Assembly (NCBI GenBank): GCA_963978545.1
Contig: OZ021723.1
Span: 93,788,002 to 93,852,001 of the forward strand
Source of the DNA: Linyphia triangularis
Taxonomy: Eukaryota > Arthropoda > Arachnida > Araneae > Linyphiidae
Length of the DNA stretch: 64,000 nt
Direction: 5' to 3'
A model generated the notes under the pieces. It did no database searches, was not told the origin of the DNA, and saw nothing but the letters and a program-made list of their open reading frames with translations. Shown here in pieces: positions 40,401 to 48,291 of this stretch; the first letter of the stretch is position 1, and each line of letters opens with the position of its first letter. The position numbers and the translations under genes were made by a program.

Positions 40401-41987
40401 ATTTTTCTCTAAATAAAGTACTTAATTTCAGCAATAAAATAAATAAGCAGCAATCAAGAAAATTACAAATGATTTTGATATAGAAATTTGGTTTTGAATT
40501 TTTTTGAGTACAGCTCTTTTTACGATGGACAATTCATTTAACAGTCATCATGTTTTCTTCAGTAAAAAGCAATATCCTAGACCAAGTAAAATTCTTCTGA
40601 CAGGTTACAATCAAATTCTCAAACCCTTGATAATATCAGTGCATGTCAGTTACAAACTATGGAAAGAACTGTAGTTTTCTAGAATTTTTATTAGCTATCT
40701 TACGAAAAACATTAACAGTTGGACTTTTTGAAAATTGTTAAAAAAAATTCACTAACATAGCAAGGACTTATTTAAGAATTTGAGATCATTACAAAAAGAA
40801 GTCACTTTATAAAAGTTCCAATTCTATAGCAAAAATCTGCATGATAGTTTAAGGAACAATAGTATTATATTTAACACGACAATAGAAATTATGAAAATGT
40901 CAGTATTAAAAACTTAAAACAAAAATCTACAAAATAGTTTATATTTAAGGAACAATATAGTATTGAATGTGCCTTAGCATATTTAACAAGACAAAAGAAA
41001 TTATAAAAATGTCATAATTAAAAACTGGACAGCTGTGATTATTTCAAATCTAAAGAAATAGATATAGTAGTTACATACAAGGAAGTAAAATACAGGAAGT
41101 AAGTATACATAAAATGTGCCTGCACACAGTGAAATATTTCCACATACATACCATTGCTAGGTGTATCAAGAGGAACAGACATTTCACTTGATTCTCGAAT
41201 GCTTAATTTATTTCTTTGTGGAGAATAATGCTTTTCATCCAGTGCATCCAGTTGCTGCAAAATTTTATAATAAATTTTAAAGAAAACATCACATTTGTAT
41301 ATGAAAATTCAAGATTAGACACTTAATCTAAAATAGCACATTGTTGAATTCAAATGTTATTCATCAAAAATTTTATATTCTAATGTGCACTTTAATTTTT
41401 CATTAAATGTATTACGTTAGATTTCAAATAAAATTTTGCTTTCCTTTCAAAATGCTGAATTAGTATTATAATATAGTCAAAGAATGTTTTAATACAGAAA
41501 CTAAACGGCATTTGTATTGCCCAGTGGCAAAAAACAAGCAAAAATATTTCATAGAAAATTAAATCACACAACTGTCCAAATACATTTTCAGGTTGAGGGA
41601 CACTATGCTTGCAAAAGAAAATGTGTAAAACTCTTCAAGAGGAATTCTGTTATCTATAGTAAAGGCAGATTCGGTGATGCTGCTCAAATTCAAGGATATA
41701 TTTTGAACGCTTTTTTTTTTTAATGAAATGTTTTTTGCACTGAATATGATATTATTATTATAAATGTGTGTAATCAAGAAAATATGTATCGATCCCTAAA
41801 TTATCCATCATTTCTAAATCACGCTAATCAATGTAATTTATATAGTATGTATATTTTCATGAGCAGCCTTATTTAAACTAAAATGATGACAAACTGAATA
41901 CCTTTAAGACAGCAGCAAAATCACAATCATCTTCCATATTTTGACAATTATGAAACATTACACAAATTTGGTGTAATTTTCACAAAC
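4189..41987 (-). CDS. FBF1: FBF1, distal appendage / transition fibre protein (21 coding exons)
   Basis: Fas-binding factor 1 is a coiled-coil protein of centriolar distal appendages (transition fibres), needed for ciliary gating and intraflagellar-transport entry. Coding exons, 5' to 3' on the - strand: 41937-41902, 41254-41152, 38752-38624, 32598-32143, 31682-31515, 31108-30920, 23868-23808, 22361-21437, 20932-20832, 18679-18632, 18540-18382, 17467-17360, 15952-15813, 13624-13506, 11668-11546, 11372-11229, 8007-7789, 5939-5802, 5250-5151, 4968-4832, 4266-4189. All junctions are GT-AG with compatible phases, giving 1226 residues (human about 1133). Residues 1-380 are acidic/basic low complexity. 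Residues 381-689 carry the family's DWLGL-type motifs. A long coiled coil spans about 690-1150, and a short conserved tail follows. Exons 11-13 align with the human region around ERLRELQ...DHEEQLQRLK. The first exon has its own acceptor (5' UTR from 41987), so the transcription start lies further upstream. Confidence 0.9.
4832..4968 (-). CDS. FBF1: FBF1 exon 20
   Basis: A proline-containing linker, then NHLETLRHDPSLVVWYITAQ. It corresponds to the segment just before the human C-terminal QDRDFLENE motif. Donor GTAAGT. Confidence 0.8.
5151..5250 (-). CDS. FBF1: FBF1 exon 19
   Basis: It encodes EKEKLSEERLDLENKKK followed by a CNKC pair of cysteines. It ends in phase 1. The CXXC here is a local feature with no zinc partner visible nearby. 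Confidence 0.78.
5802..5939 (-). CDS. FBF1: FBF1 exon 18, coiled coil
   Basis: A 46-codon phase 0-0 exon with Gln/Glu-rich heptads, including QQTRMQQITQKMQE. Confidence 0.82.
7789..8007 (-). CDS. FBF1: FBF1 exon 17, coiled coil
   Basis: A 73-codon phase 0-0 exon rich in Glu, Lys and Arg. The LLERERESLQRDRQLLNEEK stretch corresponds to human ALEQERQELRLEKE. Confidence 0.85.
8451..10044. mobile_element. 1.6 kb DNA transposon with 6 bp TSD
   Basis: The ends are inverted copies: CATACCTGCCAACATTG at the left, and at the right the reverse complement of CATACCTGCCAACTTG. Both ends are directly flanked by GTGATT (8445-8450 and 10045-10050), a perfect target duplication. No transposase frame is visible, so the element is non-autonomous. 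The right end carries several short GTAC-centred palindromes. The interior holds a tandem array at 9150-9830. It sits in the FBF1 intron between exons 16 and 17. Confidence 0.75.
9150..9830. repeat. ~4-copy tandem array inside the transposon
   Basis: Units of about 160-200 bp recur four times. Each has a 'rich in TAATCTC, then AAGTYYGAG...CAAAACAG' start, a 'GGTTCGCCA' core, 'CCGGCGCCG' and a 'GTCCAAA(A)GAAG' end. The array is markedly more GC-rich than its surroundings. The units have diverged from each other. Confidence 0.65.
10409..11150 (+). repeat. Dispersed repeat family A, copy 1
   Basis: It starts with TACTTTCAATTA and contains the block 'CCCAAACAAATTAACCTACG' followed by CAAATTTGGTGAGCAGGTT and CCTACCATTAAGG. 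Two further copies lie in this window (29792-30265 on the + strand, about 39000-39690 inverted). The origin is unknown. No transposase is visible. Confidence 0.65.
11229..11372 (-). CDS. FBF1: FBF1 exon 16, coiled coil
   Basis: A 48-codon phase 0-0 exon starting DSLLQEQKTVLVQLAQERQQ. Donor GTAAAA. Confidence 0.82.
11546..11668 (-). CDS. FBF1: FBF1 exon 15, coiled coil
   Basis: A 41-codon phase 0-0 exon starting DRWEVQQMKARL. It aligns with the human QERWRVTAEQ segment. Confidence 0.82.
13506..13624 (-). CDS. FBF1: FBF1 exon 14, coiled coil
   Basis: It encodes LQNRVERQLEEGDAERSRLQ and on to KYTMEGEE. It ends in phase 0 at GTATTG. Confidence 0.8.
13699..14441. mobile_element. Foldback element with ~300 bp inverted arms
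   Basis: The left arm (13699-14010) and right arm (about 14131-14441) are diverged inverted copies. Matching strings such as ACAGGAAAGAGTTTCTT near the left edge and its reverse complement near the right edge bracket a ~120 bp spacer. There is no coding capacity. It lies in the FBF1 intron between exons 13 and 14. Confidence 0.65.
15613..15645. repeat. Poly(T) tract
   Basis: A run of about 33 T. On the FBF1 sense strand it is poly(A), in the exon 13/14 intron. It may be a retroposed tail or simple slippage. Confidence 0.8.
15813..15952 (-). CDS. FBF1: FBF1 exon 13, coiled coil
   Basis: Acceptor TTTGCTTTAG. It encodes SLQHLTEQLEARASELASLQ and on to EAKERDLK. The donor GTTTGT is weaker than its neighbours. 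Confidence 0.8.
17250..17370. repeat. 79 bp tandem duplication at FBF1 exon 12 donor
   Basis: The block AATGTTTAAACCTACTTGG is present at 17266-17284 and again at 17345-17363, with flanking similarity starting AACATATGC. The second copy contains the genuine exon 12 donor. The first is a decoy with the same CCAAGTAGG. Confidence 0.7.
17360..17467 (-). CDS. FBF1: FBF1 exon 12, best conserved coiled coil
   Basis: A 108-nt phase 2-2 exon encoding QSISLMKQDHEDALQRLTRL and following residues. It aligns with human SILDMRRDHEEQLQRLKLL. Its donor region (CCAAGTAGG) is duplicated 79 bp downstream. Confidence 0.88.
18323..18358. repeat. Perfect 14 bp hairpin next to exon 11 donor
   Basis: ATTAGATATTGTAA and its exact reverse complement are separated by 8 A/T-rich bases. 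In the transcript it falls 24 nt after the exon 11 boundary. Confidence 0.6.
18382..18540 (-). CDS. FBF1: FBF1 exon 11, coiled coil
   Basis: A 159-nt phase 2-2 exon of continuous heptads ending EIERLKELHK. This corresponds to human MERLRELQ. Confidence 0.85.
18632..18679 (-). CDS. FBF1: FBF1 exon 10, coiled coil
   Basis: A 48-nt exon encoding NQLKSSEESIKVLETK. The IKVLET string is also present in human FBF1. Confidence 0.75.
   Translation of the reverse strand, partial: KSIKVIRRIYQSFRN
19095..20530 (-). mobile_element. 1.4 kb TIR element family B, copy 1
   Basis: The ends are inverted and share a GGGACACCCT core, with TTAATTTTT outside it. The right end reads TAGGGTGTGTCTTATATG when inverted. 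The interior matches 56423-57840 in inverted orientation (for example 'CATCAGGGTTCGTAC' here and 'GTACGAACCCTGATG' there). No transposase frame is present. A (TA)n microsatellite abuts it. Confidence 0.7.
20571..20650. repeat. (TA)n microsatellite
   Basis: About 70 bp of uninterrupted TA dinucleotides next to the family B element, in the FBF1 intron between exons 9 and 10. Confidence 0.9.
20832..20932 (-). CDS. FBF1: FBF1 exon 9, coiled coil
   Basis: Acceptor CTTATAG and a donor starting GTAC. It encodes INNHILERDQLIKSSEAMKR and following charged heptads, the start of the coiled coil. It ends in phase 2. Confidence 0.8.
21437..22361 (-). CDS. FBF1: FBF1 exon 8, WLGL-motif region
   Basis: This 925-nt exon is the largest. 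It carries three tryptophan-leucine motifs (TDWLNFF, AEWLGLSESD and LSWLGND) separated by Ser/Pro/Arg-rich linkers. Human FBF1 has an equivalent DWLGLKDED motif, which anchors the family assignment. The ~200-codon open frame on the opposite strand is its antisense shadow. Confidence 0.9.
23808..23868 (-). CDS. FBF1: FBF1 exon 7
   Basis: A short 61-nt exon from phase 1 to phase 2, encoding EHEDEEEDIFGKSPS and a few more residues. It is the last acidic DIF/SP module before the large exon 8. Confidence 0.75.
24025..24109. repeat. Near-perfect hairpin MITE
   Basis: Arms of about 33 bp, each containing AAAATCATGTTGGTT (or its complement) and TTGGATTT, flank an ~18 bp loop. The structure suggests a very short terminal-inverted-repeat MITE. 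Confidence 0.6.
25761..26286 (+). mobile_element. 0.53 kb TIR MITE family C, copy 1
   Basis: The ends read AATGGACAATTCCCGCATTT and, inverted at the right, AATGGACAATTTCTGCATTT. The interior matches copy 2 at 39764-40301 in the same orientation (TCTTGGCTTGAAATGCAGCA). It carries TGACGTCAC palindromes. The short frame at 25900-26172 is not conserved as protein between the copies. Confidence 0.75.
27700..28155 (+). repeat. Direct duplication, unit 1 (inside hAT-like element)
   Basis: It shares long stretches with 29380-29795 in the same orientation, including GCACCCTTTCATATGCAAAA. The 1.65 kb offset indicates a segmental duplication within the element. Confidence 0.7.
29380..29795 (+). repeat. 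Direct duplication, unit 2 (inside hAT-like element)
   Basis: Partner of 27700-28155. It is followed immediately by family A copy 2. Confidence 0.7.
29792..30265 (+). repeat. Dispersed repeat family A, copy 2
   Basis: It begins TACTTTCAATTACCCATATG and includes GGGACCTACGATTAAGGTT and GAGCATCGCCCATCA. It is a shorter copy, nested within the hAT-like element. Confidence 0.65.
30920..31108 (-). CDS. FBF1: FBF1 exon 6, tandem module copy
   Basis: A 189-nt phase 1-1 exon. It encodes acidic DDDDEDLLKSL, PRKRKDSYTSSFLK and SPKNSPKKS, nearly parallel to exon 5. Confidence 0.85.
31515..31682 (-). CDS. FBF1: FBF1 exon 5, tandem module copy
   Basis: A 168-nt phase 1-1 exon (56 codons). It encodes an acidic DDDDDILKSL stretch, PRKRKDSYFDSFLKN, then SPKNSPKKS. 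It is a clear paralogue of exon 6, 0.4 kb downstream. Confidence 0.85.
32143..32598 (-). CDS. FBF1: FBF1 exon 4, DDIL and SPKDSPEKS modules
   Basis: A 456-nt phase 1-1 exon with two module copies. DDILSDATLPSFLKSSPVK comes first. The second is KDSFFDAFFKN followed by SSPKDSPEKS, closely matching exons 5 and 6. Confidence 0.85.
32864..35332. mobile_element. 2.5 kb transposon with ~400 bp inverted termini
   Basis: The outer ends are TAGGGTGGTTCGAAAAA and, inverted, TAGGGTGGTTTGGGAAAA. Similarity continues for about 400 bp inwards on each side (for example GGGTGGTATAACA against TGTTATACCACCC). The flanks ATGCCTAA (32856-32863) and ATGCATAA (35333-35340) are a 7/8 target duplication. An 8 bp TSD fits P-like or hAT-like superfamilies. 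The central 1.6 kb is more GC-rich, but its longest frame (33636-34037) shows no transposase motif I recognise. It lies in the FBF1 intron between exons 3 and 4. Confidence 0.72.
35745..37409. repeat. 148 bp satellite array (~11 units)
   Basis: The phrase TTAAAGTGTGTTAATCGAGA recurs at exact 148 bp steps (36423, 36571, 36719, 36867 and so on). The right-hand units are nearly identical. The left-hand units (from about 35.75 kb) are more diverged and read TTTAACCCC instead of TTTGACCCC. Consecutive right-hand units alternate GGAACGTTT and GGAACATTT, giving a 296 bp dimer. Confidence 0.9.
37430..37480. repeat. (TGAG)n microsatellite
   Basis: About twelve GTGA/TGAG tetramers at the right-hand end of the satellite-bearing unit. 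Confidence 0.9.
38624..38752 (-). CDS. FBF1: FBF1 exon 3, acidic + SPSKKK module
   Basis: A phase 1-1 exon. An acidic run (DDEDDIF) is followed by a basic serine/proline segment (SPSKKK). This is the same plan as exons 4-7. Confidence 0.8.
39000..39690 (-). repeat. Dispersed repeat family A, copy 3 (inverted)
   Basis: Its outer end is ATATGGGTAATTGAAAGTA, the complement of the family start. It contains TTGACGAAAACCTTAATGGT and GATGGGCGATGCTCAAG. This is the longest copy and sits in the FBF1 intron between exons 2 and 3. Confidence 0.65.
39764..40301 (+). mobile_element. 0.54 kb TIR MITE family C, copy 2
   Basis: The left end is CAATGGACAATTCCCGCATT. The right end, inverted, is CAATGGAAAATTCCCGCATT, a well-preserved TIR of about 27 bp. 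It shares its interior with copy 1. The frame at 39813-40097 lies wholly inside the element and is not a gene. Confidence 0.8.
41152..41254 (-). CDS. FBF1: FBF1 exon 2
   Basis: This exon encodes QLDALDEKHYSPQ and onward to DTPSN, from acceptor TTTTGCAG to donor GTATGT. It ends in phase 1. Confidence 0.8.
41902..41987 (-). CDS. FBF1: FBF1 exon 1 (start codon)
   Basis: The ATG is at 41937-41935 and the exon encodes MEDDCDFAAVLK, ending in phase 0 at donor GTATTC. A TTTTGCATTAG acceptor at 41988 implies 50 nt of 5' UTR in this exon and at least one upstream non-coding exon. Confidence 0.75.
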
Positions 41988-41989
41988 CT

Positions 41990-44410
41990 AATGCAAAACA
42001 TAAATGTATAAATGAAAATCAAATGAAATGATACAAAATGTTTAGCTAAATTAATTTCCAGCATGACTATCATAATTGATAATTACTTTCTTTGAGTCAC
42101 GGTACTTTTCTTACCTTCTCCTGTTATTTTGCTGACCAGAAATATATTTTATTCGTATTAAATGGATGAATCACCCCTACGCAAATATTTATTCCAAATT
42201 TATTGTCTGTAGAACCCCGTTAAATATAACTGCCATATTAGTACTATTAAGCACAAAATCATAAAGGGTACACTTTTCTATTAGAGGAACCTCTATTGCT
42301 AATATAATTGAGGGAGGACACAAGGGGAAAAAATGTGAGAATCCTAAACTGAAATTTAAAAAAATTAAAAACATAGTTTTATGTTTATAGTTTTTCGAAG
42401 GCACTGCCGATTTTCTACTATTTGTTTTGGTTAGTTTCAATGTGTATCTTTAGTACTAGTACACAGAACTCTTAAAGATAGAACAAATAAAATTTCATTT
42501 TTGAAAACAATTCACTATCATTATTTTCCTGTGGACTCCTTTTAGTGGCTATCTTCCAAGTAGTACAAACAACCAAAAAAGAGCTATTTGCTGGTTTAAA
42601 ATTAGTTACACAATTTTATAACTATGTGCACTTCTTTTGTAAAAGAGTGACTGCCATATAATCAAGCGTATATTTATAATGGTTGTATGCTGCAGGGCAA
42701 TAACAATTTGAGTGTCAGGTATGTACATGAGAGGAAATACAGTATTACATGCACACATGATATTCAGGGATAAGACACATGATGAAAGCAAGAAAAAAAA
42801 AAGATAATGACATCTTTGATATGTTGGAGAGAACAAAGATGAGAGTTCTTTACTGTGTATGGTACTTGAGTGAAAGGAAAGTGATGGCATATTTAGACTT
42901 TTCACCAATTTTAAAATACAGAGGAAGCATATAGATATTTAGTGCTTTTTATTGACAATCAATAAAAAATAAACTTCGAATTTGTAAATAGAATCAATAG
43001 TTTTCCTAAATACATTTTGATATTCATGTTCATTGTATATGCCTTGTGGGCAAGTTTGATTTGGTTGTTTTTCAGGTGAAATTTCAAACACTGAATGTTT
43101 GTGTTGTTGCGATTAGCATCATATGCCTGTAGTTTTTTACTAATTTTGTGGGATAATTATAATATAATGTACGGGTCATGTTCATTGCATGCATCTTACG
43201 TGTGTATATGTTTGATTTGGTAGCTTTTTATAAACAACACAATAATTAATATAATACATCAGTCATATTTCCTGCATGTATTGTTTGTGTGCATATTTAT
43301 TTAGTGGCACATCAAATAGGGGTCATGGGTGCCCGGAGAAATATTTGTAGGGGGGTGTAAGACTAGATTTTTATTAAAATCATTAATTTTTAAGAAATTT
43401 TAATTAATAGTTATGCATTTTAAATTATACTCTTTGAGAATAATTTAAAAAAATTCATAGTATATATTTTCGAAAGCGCAACCCTCTGTTAATCAGAAAA
43501 AAATTGTAAAAATATTTTTTTTTTTAAATATTTTTAACGATTTTTTATCATCTAACTAGATCTTACAGCATTCAAGAGACAGTGTTTAGAACAGAGGAAC
43601 ACAAAGATGCAAAAATACAGAAGAGTAACATTATATTTCTTTCAAGTTTTGGAAATAATTAAAAAAAAAAAAAATCAAATTAAAATAATAGAAAGGCTGT
43701 ATCGGATATGTTTAATTGAATTCTAAAAATAGGTTTCAAGATAGTATATCTGATAACTAAAAAAAGCAAAAGATTTGTCCTAAAATTTTGAGAACTACAC
43801 AGGAAATGATTATACAATAAAAGATATACAAAAAGCGCCTAGACATATAGGCGCCAGTAGCTATAAAAAACGACATAGAAAAGAAACAAAAGACTAAAAT
43901 AATAGAAAAACAAATGCTTATTGCAACATAAAAACCTCAACGGCATATGTACTTTTCTTTTTATCTTGGAATTTACACCTTTTCCCTCGTATTTTTTTTA
44001 TTTTCAAAAGAGGGAGGTGTCAGTGCACCTCCTGGGGGCGCTTATTATCGGGGTTGCTTCATTTTAGAAACATTGAGTTCGTCATCGTTTTGGGGTTGAT
44101 TCAAACTTAGGAACTTAGAGTTTAGTTTCATTTCCGTCTGGCAGTGGATGAAAAAATAATCCAAGCGCAACCATCTATCATATTTAACAGTGAAAAGGAA
44201 AAAGTTATCTGTTGCAAACTTACTTTTACACAAAACCCACCAACAAATTACTTAATCAGTAAAAAGTTGATTCTCGATTCAAATATTAACAGGAATTATG
44301 AGCACATGGTGTTTAACATGCAATACAATCCTAATCCAATATTGACATTGAGACACACTAATAATTTATTTAAATAAAGAAGTGACCAGCACCAGATGTG
44401 CTATGAAAAA
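41990..44410. other. 5' flank or first intron of FBF1
   Basis: 2.4 kb with no supported gene. There are no clear non-coding exon boundaries on the - strand. The stretch 43320-44045 has GC-richer edges (GGGTGCCCGGAG and GTGCACCTCCTGGGGGCG) resembling transposon ends, but I found no matching target duplication. Confidence 0.4.
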
Positions 44411-44550
44411 ATAAACATTAGCTGGTTGGTTGAACCCCCGAGGAGAGGGTGAAAAAGGAAGGACTTGTGACTAAGCACCTGCCTCCGCGTACATATGTAA
44501 GAGTACCAACTACAAAAGACTTCTAGAAAAACTGAAGTAGAACCAATAAA

Positions 44551-47500
44551 CTAGGGGAACATAGAGAGAATGGCACGACCCACTCTTGGAGACTGGAAAT
44601 TCGTAGTTGAGATGACGTCGTTTATCGAAGAGACGGAAGAGGGAGAAAGGCCGAGGAGAGGAAAGAGTAGAGAGCGTTGAACACTGAAACGGTTACATTG
44701 CAGTAATCTGTGTGAGAGGTTTTCGGTTGACTTACAAGAAATACAAAGAGGCGAAGGAGCCAAACCGATTTTGTGTAAGATGCTGTTTAACGGAAATGAA
44801 TTGGCAAGAATGCGCAAAATCTTAGTCTCTAAATGTCTAGAAGGGACCCAATCAAAGAATGGCCGCTCGAGAGTTTGTTTTGAGAAGCGATGAAAGTAAG
44901 TCGAAGAAGTCCACGACTCGTTAAATTCTGTTGAAAGTCGTGATTTAATGTAGCGTTTAACGTCTTGGAAGTCTATAATAGGGATAACTGGCAGAGAGGG
45001 ATTAGACGTAGCCTGAACTGCTAACTTGTCTGCCACCTCGTTAAGGGGAATACCAGAATGGGCATTGCACCATACGAGAATAGTGGGCGATGTCACAGAG
45101 AAACGATGTAAGAGATGGATAGTTTCATCAATTAGGGAACCTCTTTTTGCACGACCAGTTTTAATCGCTTCCACTACCCCCTTGTTGTCGATGAGGATTA
45201 CAACTGGACCCTCTTTCAAAAGAAATTTAAAAAGGTAAAACAGAGCCGCAGTCTCTGCCGTGAAGATCGAGGAAAGAGATGGGAGCCGAATAGAGCGGGT
45301 GGTAGACGAATCCGAATTGGAAATTCCAAAACCCACCCCACCGTTATTCTTGGATCCGTCTGTAGCCCAAAATTCATAATCTGTGAAGCGTTCCCGAAGA
45401 GAAAGATAAGAATCCGAGATAAGCTGGGGAAATTTAGACTTGCTGCTTGGAAAAAAGTCTGTGATGCACAGAAGTTTATGAGAGGTGGAAGGATGAGGGG
45501 GTAGGCTCAGGCGAACCACGTTGTGTTCCAGGGAAAAAGCCTTAGCCGTGTCCATAACCACAGACGAAATATGGAGTTTGTTCAGACAAGTTTCGAGAAA
45601 GTTCGACTTTTGTTGTTGAGAGATGACTTTAAGGAAGTGGGAGATCTGAGCCCATTTGGCCCGCATACGATAAGGAGGAATCTCCACTAATTTCCGTATA
45701 ACTTCATTTGGGGCACAAATGAACACACCCAGGGCGAATCGAATAGCTGAATTCTCAACTACTTCATACATCCGTAGGATAGAGTTGCTCTCTTTGAATC
45801 GAAGTGAGTTTGCGTAATCCAAGCGGGGAAGGAGGACCTTTGAAATGACTTGGGTGATCTGTTTGGATTTTAATCCAGTTCTTCTATTACTAATGAATTT
45901 AATTATGTTAAGAAATTTTTTTGCCTTTGCACAGCTTGAGATCGCGTGTGCCTTCCATTTGAAATTGTCTTGAAAGATCAAGCCCAGGATCTTTGTTTGA
46001 GTGACCCACGGGATGGGGGCCCCTCCGATATTACACGGCGATGAAAGTTTCACACGTTAGGGAGACATATCCAAAAGCGACGATTTTTCCACCGCAAAAG
46101 AGATTTTCCATTTCAAGGCCCACGACTGTATCTCAAGTATGGTCTGTTGGATGTTACCAATGCATTCTTCAGCAGAGGAACCAGGAATAATGATGGAGAT
46201 ATCGTCAGCGTAAATAAAAGGATGAGAGTGAGTCGGGATGGATTCAAAAAGATCCATCATGTAAACATTAAAGAGAAACGGGGAAAGGATTGAGCCCTGA
46301 GGCAAACAAGATATGACAAAAGGATCCGAAAGGATTCCTCTCCATCTAACTTGAAAAGGTCGTTCGAAAACAAAATCCTGCAGTAGGAAAAGAAGGCAAT
46401 CTTCCAGCCCAGCCAAGTGCAGTTTCTCCACGAGACCCTGCACCCAAACTCCGTCATAAGCACCCTTTATATCCAATGACAAGATTGTAACCCATTTCTT
46501 CTCTGTTCTTAGGGAGTCAATAAGGAATACCATTTTCTGAAGACAATCTGTGGCCGAACGCCCTGGGAGGAATCCAAACATATTGGGATGGAATAACTTT
46601 CTTTTCTGAGCAAACCAAGAGAGACGAAAAAGAATCATGCGTTCTAAAATTTTGCTTATAACAGGAATAAGAGCGATGGGACGGTAACTTGCCACTGAGT
46701 GAGACGGTTTTTTGGGTTTTTGGATAGGGACAATGATGGTTCTTTTCCAAGGAGCAGGATAACAGAGCGAGGAGAGACAAGAGTTATAAATCTCCAGCAG
46801 CTTTAGAAGAGCGGAAAGGGGGAGGGTTTTGAATGCCTTAGCCGAGATACCATCGCAGCCCGGTGTTGAGGACCTTTGGAGAGCGATAGCTCTTTTAAGC
46901 TCAGACAGTGAGAACTTCGGAAAAGAGGGAGAATTCCCTCCGCCAGGTGAAATGGGCCGTCTCAAAGCAATAAGAGGAGATTTTTTAAGTAAACCCTTAC
47001 CAAGCATATTAGCTTGCCGATACGGACAGGTGACCTGGTTGTTGCTTTCTAGGAAAAAGAAGTTGCTGTCAGGTTTGTTGGGGAAGAGATAGTTGTTGAT
47101 GCTGTGCACTAAGCCAAAGAGCTTTTTAGGGCAGGAGATCGCGCAGATTTTGGCACCCCAGAAAGAACGTTTAGCTGCAAGAATAACTTTTTTGAAGATA
47201 GAAGCTTGTTTCTTATACTCATCCCAATCAACTCTGCAGAGTGATCTACGTGCTCTCCTAAAAGCGCTATTCTTTATCTTCTTTGCTCTAGAACAGGCTC
47301 GATTCCACCAAGAGAGAAGACTGTGTTCTTTAGCAGAAGGAACAAGGGAAGAATTGGACCTAACAGCCCGCGAGATGGATTTCTGAACTCGGGAAGCGAT
47401 AATGTTAACTTCAGCCCCAGACGACTGTGTCACGGGGGGAAGGACTTGAAAGACATCTTCAATGGAAGAAGCAAAAGCCGTCCAATTTGTATAAGCTTTG

Positions 47501-48288
47501 AGGTTCCCGACACGGGGAGGGCCTTTAGCCTTAAAGTCGCAATAAATGGGGAAATGGTCGCTTGTGCCCTTTTCAGTGGCTTTTCCCCATGAAAGACGAA
47601 AGAAAAAAGAGGGGGACACAAAGATTAGGTCTAAAACACTACCAGAGGAGGCTGAGCTTTCTCTTGTGACGGTGCCATGATTGAGGAGAATAAGTGGATT
47701 ACAATCCACCCATTTAGCTAATTCATTGCCACTTGGAGTTGAGATGGAGTCACCGAAGCAACGACTCCTTGCGTTAAAATCCCCACAGAAAAAACAGGGG
47801 TTGAAAACAGCGCTGGAAAGAAGTAGGAGATCGCCAGAGGAGAGGAGGCCCGATGTCCTATGAACATTAACGATTTGAAAAATATGATTGTCAAAGGCCA
47901 CTCTAATACACAGTATTTCCATTGTGGTCGAGCTCACAAAGGATGGCAAGAGCCACACCGGAAGATTATTTTTCACCAAAATAGCCAGGCCACCACCTCT
48001 AATCCTGCCAGCTCTAGGTTTACTGAAAAAAATATAGTCTTTCAGGTGAAGAAGAGAACTGGCGTCGTCCACCCAGGTCTCTTGAAGGCAGATGATATGA
48101 GGATCAAGGTGTTGAACAAGAAAATGAAAAGAGGTGAGATTCGAAGCAATACTCCTACAGTTCCAAGACATAAGGAACACCATACTGAGATGAATAGAAA
48201 GAAGAAAAATGATGCTACAAAAAACGTAAGGGAGGAAACTTACTCCCTGGGCAAGATTAATATCTAAAGTGATACTAAAAAGTAACAT
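44551..48288 (-). pseudogene. LINE ORF2 (EN-RT-RNase H) with one nonsense codon
   Basis: The polyprotein would nick DNA and reverse-transcribe the element RNA. The N-terminal APE-type endonuclease has SWNCRSI, CLQETWV, GDFNARS and SDHFP. The reverse transcriptase has TPGCDGISAKAF, YRPIALIPVISKILE, LDIKGAYDGVW, LPQGSILSPFLFNVY and the YADD active site. RNase H shows the acidic residues in TDGSKNNGG, AETAAL, ILIDNKG and NEVADKLA. A Cys-rich C-terminus (LCISCKSTENLSHRLLQC) follows. In-frame TAA at 46059-46057, between RT and RNase H, splits it into 743- and 500-codon pieces. Both continue in the same frame with no other lesion. The first ATG (48288) precedes the endonuclease by about 40 residues, so an inner start is possible. 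Confidence 0.9.
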
Positions 48289-48291
48289 TGG

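Noticed and set aside
43320..44045. Possible TIR element with GGGTGCCCGGAG and inverted GCGCCCCCAGGAGG ends
   Set aside because: The end similarity is short and no target duplication was found.
45026..47863. Several + strand open frames across the LINE
   Set aside because: Antisense shadows of ORF2, which has clear RT, endonuclease and RNase H motifs on the - strand.
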